A stretch of 64,000 nt of DNA from Macrothele yani (taxonomy: Eukaryota; Arthropoda; Arachnida; Araneae; Macrothelidae), in NCBI GenBank assembly GCA_039090855.1, contig CM076999.1:117489072-117553071 (forward strand), read 5' to 3'. Below are positions 1-11,432 of this stretch, in pieces (positions within the stretch are counted from its first letter, which is position 1; the number at the start of each line of letters is the position of its first letter). A model generated the notes under the pieces. That model worked only from the letters and a program-made list of their open reading frames with translations. It was not told where the DNA came from and did not search any database. Position numbers and translations under genes: made by a program.

Positions 1-830
1 TCCATTAAATCCCATAAAAGAAATGAAGTTGATAATGGAATTGCTGCCAGGAGCTACATGAAAAAAAGTGGTGTCTCGAATGGGAGAAGGACAAATTTGT
101 CACTGAATGTAAAAATTTCCTGGTTAATATGACCAGCAAGATTATTAAAAATAGTCCAATAAATTTTTTGACCATGAGATCTATGTCCTGCTTAGATCCT
201 CGTCTACTATGTTGTAATGCTGTAGTACTATGTGAAAAATGAATGGATGACTTGCTGCAACTTCTGCATGATAGTAACATTTTACCAGCATTATCAGCGG
301 ATTGTGCCAAGCAGCAAGTTTCAACATTTACAAACAAAATGGGAAAAAATGTGTACAAAAAACACACTATCAGATGCATTTTTTTTTTTCAAAATACCTG
401 AATAATGAATTTTAAGGAGCTGTGGCAGGTAGTGAGAATCGTTACGACTTTATCCCATGGCAATGCCTCATCAGAGTCGGGTTTTTCAATAAACAATGAC
501 ATTCTTGTTGAAAATCTGCAGGGAAAATCTTTAAATTGCTCTACATAGCACATATGATGCAGTGAAATCTTATGGTGGTCTACTATCTGTGCCAATAACT
601 TCTGAGATGTTATAGAGCATGAAGATGTCACGACTCCATATCATATTGTACTAAAGAAGAAGAAAGAACGTGGAGAAGAAAAGAAACAGGCTGAAAATGC
701 AAAGAAAACCAAATTAAAGTGCTTCAGCAAAAAAGAGCAAGACTTGAAACAGAAAAAAGCATTCAAAGCAAAAAAGAAAATGAAATTACTGAACTAAAAA
801 AAAAAAAAAAGATTGCGTACATATAGGAGT
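1..830 (+). pseudogene. hAT transposase C-terminal remnant
   Basis: Decayed hAT-type transposase, entering from outside the window. The hAT dimerisation block is readable at about 430-535: a short hydrophobic run, then SHGNASSESGFS, the equivalent of the LPHGNADAERGFS motif of the better copy at 58225-62514. A Lys/Glu-rich tail follows at about 645-800, like the charged tail of that copy. Frameshifts and stops interrupt it (for example after about 545), so it is not a working gene. The parent element may end at 2684, where a GTGGGAACCCTGA terminus lies. Family assignment rests on the dimerisation motif; the link to the 2684 terminus is inference. Confidence 0.6.
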
Positions 831-1039
831 AATTTATTTTTCCAGTCAATGTAAGTCAATAGAGCCAATTCCTTAGGGTCCCAATTTTGCTGAAGTTCCC
901 TGGTTTAATGATACCCCAAATTTAGCGGTTATTTTTGCCAGTTCACTGAGTCAAAAAACTGGGCTTTAATTGTATTTTAAAATATTTTGATAGCTAATTA
1001 CTGGTATGGTATCTGGTTTTATTATTAATCTGTTATGTT

Positions 1040-2505
1040 CAGGGGTAGAAAAATATTCTGAAATATGGTGGCCAGACAAATTTCTTAGTGGCCAGACACT
1101 GGACCCGCAGGAGAGGGGGGTATGTAATATCAAAGTCATGTACACTTCTGTCCAAAACAATGTTCTACCCTCAGCTTTTCTCTCTCTGTCCCTGGAAAAA
1201 AAACGGTACACACTTTTTTCTTTTTATATCTGGGGCTTGCAAATTTTTGAATAACTGTAATTTTCGTCATTTATCCCCAGACCCTGGAATTCGCACAATT
1301 TTTTTTTTCACCTTCGTATAATCTGCGCCGGCGTATGATTCACAGATTATGACATTCAGAAAACAAAAAATCGCCGTATAATCCGCACATCACAAATGCT
1401 GATCCAAAAGCGGAATTTTCGACAGAAAAGTCGGTCACATAAATAAAGACCCCGGAGTCCGAAAAATTTAAAAAAAAAAAAACGATCTAATTAAATAAAA
1501 CTTTTTAAAATATATTTTTATCTTCGGACACATAAGAAGCTACGTGGCGTGGCATCCATAAAGCACAAAATTTAATCATGCCGATGCAGCAGCATCTAAT
1601 TGCATTACACGTTGCCAATGATGAAATGCTGATACAGAACAATTCGTAGAAATACCGTATATACTCGCGTGTAAGTCGAAAGTTTTTGGAAGAAATCCTG
1701 CTTTCAAAGTAGGGGAGTTGGCTTACACATAGGTTAAAAAAAAAGGTCTGGACTTCCGTGAATTCTTTCGTGGAATTTACCGAAGGGTTTGTTTACATTT
1801 TAGACAGTGGCTCTTCACATGTCGCTGCACCCTAGTTTTCTGACATTTTGAAAACTATCGCGTAGTGACACGATCATATCTTTAACTGTGCCCCCACTTT
1901 AAATTTAAATTTGGCAGTGTAACTGAAACGTTTCCTTTTAAAGAGATCACAAATAGCAATGAAGGAAAATATCAGCACCAAAGACTTTTGTCAAAATGGC
2001 AAAGGACGAAGTAAAATACAAGGCACAGCGCACAAGAGATCCAGAACATGGAACTTTGAAATGAGGCATGCATGTGTAGGTTTGTGCAGCGAGCGCTGTG
2101 TTTATATTTTTATGGGCCGATTGACTAAGAGAGGGCATAAGCACAGTCAGCGTGTCTTTCCCAACAATACAAAGACAAAATAACTCCCGCCGTCCCTCCC
2201 TACAACTTTCGCGGTCTTTCATTACGGCACCCCTCCGCTCTGTATAAACTCTTGAACTGAGGAAATTTTTTACAAGGGAGTTCCTATTATACTCCCTCTC
2301 GTGCACAATTACCCAGCGGATTTATTTTTAAAAATCAAATGCCCACAAAAACGTTTTGTTTTTTGTTTTATTTTAAATCGGCGTTGATCTGCGGATTATA
2401 CAACAAACATTACGGTACATGTTTTTCAATGATCTTTTTCGTGGTGGCCCGGACAATTTTTTTGGTCTCCCTGGGCGACCAGGCGACCGTATTTTTCGAC
2501 CCCTG
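1040..2505. mobile_element. hAT-type nonautonomous element with 8-bp TSD
   Basis: Left end CAGGGGTAGAAAAATA and right end TATTTTTCGACCCCTG are inverted copies. They are flanked by a perfect 8-bp direct repeat GTTATGTT at 1032-1039 and 2506-2513, the hAT target-site size. No hAT coding sequence is visible; most of the length is a second, nested Tigger-like element at 1252-2417. A related left end (CAGGGGTCGAAAAATCA) lies at about 17375. Confidence 0.8.
1252..2417 (-). mobile_element. Tigger-like element, degenerate, nested
   Basis: The ends resemble TA-flanked TIRs of the type CCGTAATTTTCRTCGTATAATCC. The right end reads ATTACGGTA at 2409-2417. Much of the element is a reverse-complement copy of 26047-27503, including the inner TACCGTATATACTCGCG block at 1653. 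That block matches the TIR of the Tigger at 14481-16479. A minus-strand ORF at 1947-2306 is homologous to the reading frame near 26161-26298 and has no recognised function. It sits inside the hAT MITE at 1040-2505. Confidence 0.65.
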
Positions 2506-2594
2506 GTTATGTTAATACGCTGAGGATAATCTTTGCTTAGGTCGATTTTACTACTTATTGAGTAGAAATCCTAGTCTTTCTACTGTAAAAGTGA

Positions 2595-2684
2595 CGTGAA
2601 TTGTTAAAGTTTGGTCTGGAATTTTGTGAATATTTTCCTGAAAAAGTAAGGAATTTCATTTCTGAAATTGAGTGGGAACCCTGA
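2595..2684. mobile_element. Right terminus of a CAGGGTTCCCAC repeat family
   Basis: The end reads GAGTGGGAACCCTGA. It matches the right end at about 31175 and is the inverted form of the left ends CAGGGTTCCCACGC at about 23415 and 62755. The matching left end is probably outside the window. Confidence 0.55.
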
Positions 2685-2907
2685 TGGGTGTATTACCACA
2701 ATATTTGTGACATAAAGAATTGTTTTCATCATTACTTTTTTGTTTTTACCAATCTTAAGTTAATGATCTGTGTGGTGTAAATAATTGCAGCTTTTTGTGT
2801 TAACTTCAGTTTTATGTTTTTCTAAAGTTCTGGGTGTTCTAAAGATACTGATATTTAAAAGAGCTGCTGTTTTTAATTGATTGGTGTGTTTGTGTTGAAT
2901 TTTATAA

Positions 2908-3078
<171 letters not shown>

Positions 3079-3101
3079 TGAGTCACTGTTTCTTTATTCA
3101 G

Positions 3102-3103
<2 letters not shown>

Positions 3104-3150
<47 letters not shown>
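3104..3150. repeat. (TG)n microsatellite
   Basis: About 23 uninterrupted TG dinucleotides, then TTTGTTTGTG, shortly after the donor of the first poly(A) polymerase exon. The distance to the donor is about 26 bases. Confidence 0.97.
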
Positions 3151-3154
<4 letters not shown>

Positions 3155-3431
3155 TTTGTGTGGGTTGAACATTCGATATTTTATTCCTACTTGAAATTAT
3201 TTTTAGCTTGAACAATGCAGTCGTATCTGTTTGTAATAGGTGTGTTATTAGGCTCAAAGTTTGTAGTAATAATACATGCATATCACTAAGCTGTTCTCTG
3301 AGATTCAGAGGTTAGCTCGAAAAAGAAATACAAACTACCAGATATTTTTACTTACTGTTATCATGCTGAGATTAATTGCATCAGGTATTCTATTCTAATT
3401 GATAAATAGGAACTGTACACCAATTATTCTC

Positions 3432-4459
3432 AAAATAGTGTAATTATACTAATAATCCGAATTTTGTGACTTAGAATAGAAATAAAAGTTTCCGAGCTTT
3501 CGCACATCAACCAGATGGCTTTCTCAAGGAAGGTAAACTGCAAACTGAATAATAGAACACTTCAACAATTTGAATGCTGTGACTTGACTAGACAATAAAT
3601 TAATAGATGCAAATGTGATGATTCATTCGAAGAAATGAGGAGTCATGTTGGTTGGGCACAATGTATCGTGGGAGATAACAGCATTATTTGACAAACTGGT
3701 TCCAAACTTGTGGCAATTCTAGAGAGACGCTATGATTGCAAGCCTCACTGTTAGTAATGATCTCTAAGGTTTCGTGAATGACAGTAGATTTAGGCTTGGA
3801 GTAGGAGGCTAATTTTTTTATATCATCCCATATAGGTTCAGCAGGCTTAAACTTGACTTCTCTGGACAGGGCAGTGGTTACTTTTCTGTCCCTTGTGCCT
3901 CTTTTATTTTCATTAAGCTTAATTCTGAACGAACGTTTAGTCATTTCGATGTAGCATTGCTCAGAGCTGTCCGGATATTGCAGTGGGATAGCATAAATAC
4001 CTGCCTTGTTGAGAAGGGGGCCTGGCAATATTTCTCTTAAGCATGGTATATAAAGATGCCGGAGACCTTATGCCGTCACCAAAACTTGTCCTCTTGAGCG
4101 TGTTCTTGAATTGATAGGAAACATTTGGTATGTAGGGAGTAGAGCCTAGGTAGCTTAATTGTGACACGGAAGAATTAATAAGCTGGATCTGGATTTTTTT
4201 ATAAAATTTTGTATGTGGTTTGAGGTGTATCCTGTCTCAGTGTCCAATTCAATTGTTTTTTAGTTCACATTTTTTAGATTGAATGTCGGAGAAGACATCA
4301 AAGGCTGTTCTAATTCGAGAACGGAATAAAGCTGCCTTGTGGGAATCAAGGGCAGAATGAAATGCAAATAATCAGGTTGATGTGCGAAAGCTTAGAAACT
4401 TTTATTTCTATTCCACGCCAAGAAATTTGAATCATTAGTATAGTTATACTATTTTAATT
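3432..4459 (-). mobile_element. Penelope-like element fragment with inverted flanks
   Basis: Two flanks of about 95 bp (3432-3525 and 4363-4459) are inverted copies; both contain the block with GAATAGAAATAAAAG and CGCACATCAACC. Between them the minus strand encodes a GIY-YIG nuclease piece: NKAGIYAIP, then CYIEMTKRSFRIKLNENKRG, at about 4007-3890. GIY-YIG nucleases sit at the C-terminus of Penelope-like reverse transcriptases, whose copies often carry terminal repeats in odd orientations. No reverse transcriptase domain is present, so this is a 5'-truncated copy. The upstream ORF piece at 4167-3961 (MSQLSYLG...) fits the region before the nuclease. Confidence 0.7.
3684..4167 (-). pseudogene. 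Penelope-like protein C-terminus, GIY-YIG domain
   Basis: Two overlapping minus-strand frames (4167-3961 and 4028-3684) make one decayed coding region with a frameshift near 3990. In the second, GIY (residues 10-12) and the degenerate partner CYIEM (the YIG position, here YIE) precede the conserved Arg/Ser/Phe segment RSFRIKLNE. The Gly of YIG is replaced by Glu, so nuclease activity is unlikely. The following 60 residues have only general similarity to Penelope tails. Confidence 0.6.
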
Positions 4460-5597
4460 ATATCCTAAGTTTACAGTTGACTGTGTGTGTTTTCTTCTTT
4501 GCTTTTGGCTTTTCCCCCAGCAATGTTGCATACAGCACATTAAAGTAATTGGGAAGTGCAAAAATGTTCTTGCTGTTTGCATGCATGAAAAACAAAGTTT
4601 TTTTTTTTTTTTTTTATGCTTTCACAATATTTTAGTTCAATCTAATCACGGGTGAAAGTTTTCCCATCTGACTCCCCTCTCCCCCGTGGTACTCATACTC
4701 TACAGCACAGCAGATAAAATTTCTAAAAAACAAATGTCGCACATCAAAATGTGCAAGATTTAACAGGGTTTTATGATGTACTTGTAAAATTTACAGAAAT
4801 GCGACGTGTTTTACGGGGAAGGTGTTATGTGCATATGTGGGAAAACTCCATCTGTAGTTTTCCCACATGTTCTAGGTTATCATTTTGCATCATTTGAAAC
4901 ACTAAAGCTTGCGCCGTGCGTAAACTGAATTGTCCCAGCTTTGGGCATGTCTGTCTCTCGCTATGTTTACCCTCTCCCGCTTTTCAGATAATGCATTGTT
5001 CGTCCCCCAAGTTGCAACTTCTCAGTAGGCCGGCGCTGGGTGTCCCGGCATTGGAGCAATGGTCTTTATATTACCCCCAGTTCAAAAAGCTATCTCAGTA
5101 TGTAGTTATCATAGAAAAAAAAAAAATCAAACGGATTTTAAATCTGCGGGTTTTTGAGCTCAAATCGATACCCTAAAATGGCGAAATTTTGGTATGCTAT
5201 TCAGGATGCGTAGTGGACCAGTCCTATTGAAAATGGTTATTAGGACTTGTGGGGATAGCATACACATGCACAAGATTTGTTCACCAGAATTTTTGAGCGA
5301 TGACTTCTGTGAAAACTGATCGATTCGAATGGAATTCTTAATTATGAAAGTGCGCATGTGTGATAGCTTTTTATTTAAAAAAGTAACTTGCAAAAATTAT
5401 GTTCTGTAGTAAAGCATCGATTAAAAGTTAATACTTGATTTGTGTAACATACAGACTTTTAATCGGTGTGTTCGCTACATTTAATCAGTATGCTAAATAA
5501 GTAATTTAATCGAAGATATCAATTAAGTTTTTAATCAAATATATCAATGAAATTTTTTTTACGGATTTCACTTGCTGAAAGTTGGTAGGTATGTGCT
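4460..5597. other. Intron sequence, no gene recognised
   Basis: Part of poly(A) polymerase intron 1. It has a poly-T tract near 4599 and a diffuse A/T-rich stretch with several TTAATC/GATTAA words at 5415-5550. ORFs here are short and unlike any protein I recognise. Confidence 0.5.
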
Positions 5598-5706
5598 GCA
5601 TTGTCTCCATTATTTTTACCCTTGCTATTGCATTGTCTCCATAATTTTTGACCCCCAGCTGTTGCATGTCTCTTATTTTTTACCCTTGTTATTGCATGTC
5701 TCCATT
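5598..5706. repeat. 32-bp tandem repeat, about 3.5 copies
   Basis: Units start GCAT(TG)TCTCCAT and continue with a T-rich run and ACCC. Units are 30-34 bp. Inverted matches (GGGGTCAAAAATAATGG, AATGGAGAC) lie at 7035-7070, so the tract may be one end of a 1.5-kb degenerate inverted element. Confidence 0.65.
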
Positions 5707-7200
5707 ACAAGGGTCGGAGTTGTACTGAAGTTCCTGATTCTTATTTTTTTTGTCCTGAAATGTCCTTATTTTTGTTCTATATCCTGAAAATTTGAGTGTA
5801 ATCCTGAAATTTTAAGAATAAATGGTAAACTATATATAGTGATTTATCATCTAGCATTTGCAAGTACCTAGTAAATAAAAAAAATGGAATGAGAGAGGGT
5901 ACTCTATCGTTGTGACGTCATCACCAAGAACTCTCACTCTTCTAATTTGCAATGTACTCGAATGTGTTCCCTCTTTTGTGAGATCGTTCGATAATTCACT
6001 TCCTATGGAGGACACAGATATGCCAACCATTACGTATTTCCCCAGGGATTACAGAATTACTGATGACTAACGAAAAATTATGGATACTCAGATTTTCGCT
6101 CTTATTAAGAAAGTTTTACTGGTTTTATAATTAATCAATGTAAAAACCTCTGAACAAAGTTCATAACACCACTCTGTTTTTGTTTTCTTAGGAGGAAGAA
6201 TCTGTTTTGCTTGTTTGAAAGAGTGCAAAAGAAAAGCACGGTGCTGGGCCGGGATTACCTAGGCCCGGCACCGGAATTCCATTTTCCGGAAATGGTAGTT
6301 AGTTGGAGTTGAAGATATCTCCCATAATTGTAATATTTTCTCGCGACGTTCCTTCTGCCTAGTATTTTTCTTAAGTATCCATTTATTCCATAAATACTTA
6401 TATTTCAGCTTAAAAATAGAGGAAAGAGTTTCCCAAAATGGAAGATGGTCAAAGCGAAGATTTCTCTTGTAATCATAATTTGTTTTCCCCCGTGATGTTC
6501 TGACTATCCTGTGTTGTTGTTAAATGTTACATGTGACTATATTTTGAAGAAATTCTGACTCAAAAGTGAATTTCTGCTGCACACAGAAGTTGCTGATATA
6601 GGAATTAGGATGGAAGAAGTTTTTTCTTCAGTAATGTACTTGGCAAATATTTTCCCAGCTGCTGTTGTTAGGAACAGTGATCTGGACACGTTGAAATTGG
6701 GGTTTGCCTTACATCAAATTGATGAATTGGAAGGTGTTTCGAATAGTCCTACAATTGATACCACATGGTCAAACATTTTTTAACGATAGCACTGGACTGC
6801 ATTTGCCTATGGCAACACAGCAGGAACCTGGTCGGGAACTTTTACCTCATCTACTCTATTTCTGGACTTAGTGCCAACAAATTTCATGTATTCCAGTCAC
6901 TGCAGAATTATACAGCTGGAAAAACCATAAAAATTCAGAAAGGTAATTCAAATGTTTTTTGACTCCAAAGACACTAGATTCTTTGATAGGTAAATTAAAT
7001 AGCAAACCAAATTACGGGAACATGTGATCATTAATAATGGAGACTATGCCAAAGCAGGGGTCAAAAATAATGGCAGGGGTAGGAGCGATATATAAAAAAA
7101 CAAAAAACAATTCAGGACAGTTTTTCTTAAATTTCAAAACATATTTTGACAGACCTGGCAGGTAAATTAAATCAAATATTGGTACAAATGCAGAAATGTT
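5707..7200. other. Possible degenerate transposon body, unassigned
   Basis: Bounded by inverted similarities at 5598-5706 and 7035-7070. A + strand reading near 6611-6760 (start MEEVFSSVMYLANIFP) is open for about 50 residues but matches nothing I recognise. No catalytic motif is visible. Confidence 0.3.
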
Positions 7201-7204
7201 ATTC

Positions 7205-7475
7205 TTTTACTAAAAAGCTATTTAAATTATTGCCCAGCTGTTAGCAGGAATTTTTTCTCTTTTAAGGCTAACAATGCCCTTAAAGTTTCAGTGGCTAAGT
7301 TTGGCCTAAATTCTGTTTGACTCATACGGACAGTGCTAAAAATTCTATCCGCAGTTGCATTACTGTGTGGCACAACAAGAATAGCATGTATCAGGTGTGG
7401 TAAAACTTCATACTTTTTAGCACCAATTGAATCGTGTTTCTGATTCATTAAACTGGGATGCTCAGGCTTCAAGAC
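7205..7475 (-). pseudogene. hAT transposase C-terminal dimerisation fragment
   Basis: The minus-strand frame (7472-7227) contains LPHLIHAILVVPHSNATADR followed by IFSTVRMSQTEFRPNLATET and LRALLALK. This is the hAT C-terminal dimerisation block in which the usual E of the A(D/E)RxFS motif is present as D (ATADRIFS). The rest of the transposase is missing or unreadable. The sequence is closer to the fragment at 28797-28930 (LMLAILIIPHSNSST) than to the family at 58225. Confidence 0.72.
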
Positions 7476-7770
7476 CTTGTGTAAAGACTTGGAGTAATTA
7501 TATGGTTAGGTGCCAAGAGCTTGTGGTGGATAATTCTCTTAGAAATTCCCTTAAACACATAGCATATCCTTCTTGAGGTGAAGAGCAGCTTTTGGAGTCT
7601 TTCCTGAAGCTTCCATTTCTCTGAAAAAAGATTTGGTGCAGTAAATATTCTTTTACAGCTTCTATTTTTTGTCTTCAGTCACCATTTGACCCAAGAATAG
7701 ATCGGTTTTGTGAAGTGATACACATATCATCACTTTACCGATGGTTCTTATTTTGATGGTTGGTGTGGTA

Positions 7771-7794
7771 CTCTTTTTTTTTTTTTTTTTTTTT
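7771..7794. repeat. Poly-T tract
   Basis: A homopolymer T run of about 24 bases in intron 1; possibly a retroposon tail on the minus strand, but no body is recognisable. Confidence 0.7.
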
Positions 7795-8835
7795 ATCATC
7801 CTGATCCAGTTTTCAAACTATTCTAATGGCCTGAATTCTCCTTATGGCAGTGCTCAGTGAACTGAAAGTCAACTAGCAATATTCTTGTAGATTTGACAAC
7901 GGTTGAACTCAATTATTGTTAATATTTCTCTGTCATGAACTTCAGAAGTGCGTCGAGAACAGGGCTTATCCTTAACTTTGTGAACCAATCTTGGCATGCT
8001 TGTTCACTTACAACATCCATTCTGCATACAGTGCATGTATGTCCTTACATGCCTCGGTGGGCGTACTTTTTCTTCTCTTTTTTTTTTTCCCCCTACAGAA
8101 AAAGCAACCATTGCCGAACGTGCACTTTATAAAAACTCATATTAACGCCTGAAATATTGTACACTACATGAGTTACAACTGCTTAAGCTGCTGCCTTTTT
8201 ACGACAAAGGCTCCAGCCTCTATTACAACAAAGCTCCAGTCAGCGAATTTCATAGTGTTGCCACCTGATGTATGCTTTGGAAGCCTAATATATATAAAGT
8301 TTTCTTTCCAGATAACCCTAAATGGAGAGAACTTATGCACTTACCCAATAATTACACATGCTGATTGGAAAATTTTATGTAGGAGTTGCTCTTAGTTAAT
8401 GAAATGTTTGAAGTATAAAATAATATATTGTTTGTCTGTGTTTAAGGAAGAATTTGTTATAGTTATTGAATTTGCTTTTGTGGTGATATATGTTTCATGG
8501 AATTGAACGAAGATTTTTAAATGAGAAACATTTTGAAAAAGAGAGAGAAAAAAATTCTACTTCTTTGCTTTTTTGGTACAGTTTAATGTGGGAGTCATGA
8601 AAACAATGAAATTGCCATGGATATGCACTAAAATTTTCTTTCGGCTATATCACATTCTGATTTGTACCATAAGTAGTCTTATTTTTCGTTTCTTTTGATG
8701 AGTTTTTATTTTTGAAACATAGGATTCAATTCACCATCATGTGAGTTTAGGTTTTTGTTTTATTGCACCTTGATCTTTCCATATGAAATCTGTTTGTCCA
8801 ATTGTTTCAAACCAGCATTGAGGCAACCATTTATA

Positions 8836-9987
8836 TACAGTCAACTTGGCTTATGTGAACCTCTGCGGACTCGCACATTTCGTTCGCTGTGTCTGAGGTT
8901 CACTAAAACCGAAGGGTCTTCCCTTAATCTGAATTAAGTGCAATGGTGAGCAAGAAAATAAAATATGTACATATGTATCTAAGAAATAATATTTTTCTGT
9001 ACGTAGAGTATATTCATTAAATTAAGTAAACAAAATTAATTTTATGTTACCTTAATTAACATGAAAATATGTGTCGCTGCTTGCTGCAAACAGTTTTAAT
9101 AGATATTTTCTCTATGTCCTTTTCTAGAGTCTGTGCTTTTGCTACACTCGATTCTACGTTTTCCATACATTCTAGGGACTTTAGCACAGTCCTGACACCC
9201 TCCAACACCTCTTTCACTGTTGGGACATGTTCTTCATTATCATCCTCGTCATTTTCAGCCTTGTTTTTTTCTGTGCTGGTGGAACCTCCTTTCACGGCCT
9301 CGACAATAGCTTGATCCGATGGAATTTCATTCATTGTAACTCCACAGTCAGCATCGATAAAAGCTTCAGTGGAATTCGCACAATACGCTGAAGCAGGTCC
9401 TCGAAAGGCACATCCTCCTCCTCTTTGAATGCCACATGTCCAGTAGCCAAACCAGGCCTCTGGAAACAGTTCTGTACAGTGACAGTTGACACACTCCTCC
9501 ACGCTTCGTTTCTAAAACGTACAGCATTCAGAACATTTGTTGATGTGTTATGCTTTGATTCCAAGGCTTAGATTAAATGAGGCGTTACTTCCCTTCTGTA
9601 ATAGGTTTTAAAGCTGTGAGTCACACTTTGATGTGTGGTTTGGAGGACTGACGTGGTGTTGGCAGGCAAGAACACCAGCTTGATGTTGCTGAAGTTTTTA
9701 ATCCTACCTTTGTCCTTCAATACACGTACGGAGTAGTAGGCCTACAATATTGTTCTTAACACGTTTCCTTTCAAGTCTTTACATAAAGGTTTGTTTTGAA
9801 ATAAGTTACAATTTCATGTTACAAGTACATTCTTTTCTTTGAAGTTTTATTTTTTAGGTTCACTGTAACTGAAGTTCAGGGTTCACTATAAAGGAAAGCT
9901 TTAATGTACATTTCCGGTGTGGCAGGTCGGCACTAATGATTTAGGTTCACCATAGCCGAATGTTCACTATATCCAGAGTTTACTGTA
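8836..9987 (-). mobile_element. Internally deleted Tigger-type (pogo) element
   Basis: TA-flanked termini: left TACAGTCAACTTGGC, right ending AGAGTTTACTGTA. The subterminal parts are also inverted (GTGAACCTCTGCGGACT left; repeated GGTTCACTATA right). The minus strand encodes only the C-terminal part of a pogo-like transposase: AWRSVSTVTVQNCFQRPGL, the tail block found after the DDD core, then an acidic stretch (NDEDDNEEHVP) and a Leu-rich tail. DDD catalytic motifs and the N-terminal HTH are absent, so this is a nonautonomous deletion derivative. Two frames (9564-9331 and 9502-9056) imply a frameshift. Confidence 0.72.
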
Positions 9988-10019
9988 TGTGTTGTCCTCA
10001 ACAAATGCAAATGTTCTCA

Positions 10020-10020
<1 letters not shown>

Positions 10021-10050
<30 letters not shown>
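10021..10050. repeat. (ATT)10 microsatellite
   Basis: Ten perfect ATT units just after the Tigger derivative at 8836-9987. Confidence 0.97.
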
Positions 10051-10956
<906 letters not shown>

Positions 10957-11099
10957 TAACTTAATTGATGGAAATTTATATTATTTTTGTTAATGTGATG
11001 TTCCATTTCAAACAGTGAAACTTCCATTTACAAACACCTTTGAACAGCCGTCTAACCTCTGAAACAATGGCAAATTTTGTTTGATACAGAATAGCTGCT

Positions 11100-11432
11100 A
11101 TAGGGTTGATATCAATGATGATCTCCAAACAACAGAACCTGCTAACTATATTCTATGGACACACAGTCAGTCCTGGAGGAGATGCACAAACTAGACAGAC
11201 TTAACACAATGTCTGTCTAGTTAGGGAACACAATTGCCTACCTCTACACAGCACTTTGGTAGGAGGGAGAAGTTAAGGACAAACAATGTTGTTAAAAAGT
11301 GCTTCTTCAGGCAGGTTGGAGTTATAAAGTGTGAGCAGAATGCAGTGGCACACTTAGATGAAAAGCAAGGCTTTTAGAGCTTAGCCATAGATAACCCAAC
11401 TCCAGTGAGCAACACGGTGGATTGAGATGAAC
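11100..11432. other. Intronic sequence flanking a hAT insertion
   Basis: Moderately GC-balanced sequence with the short inverted words CTAGACAGAC and GTCTGTCTAG at 11191-11220. No coding region or repeat family recognised. It continues after the hAT at 13912. Confidence 0.4.
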
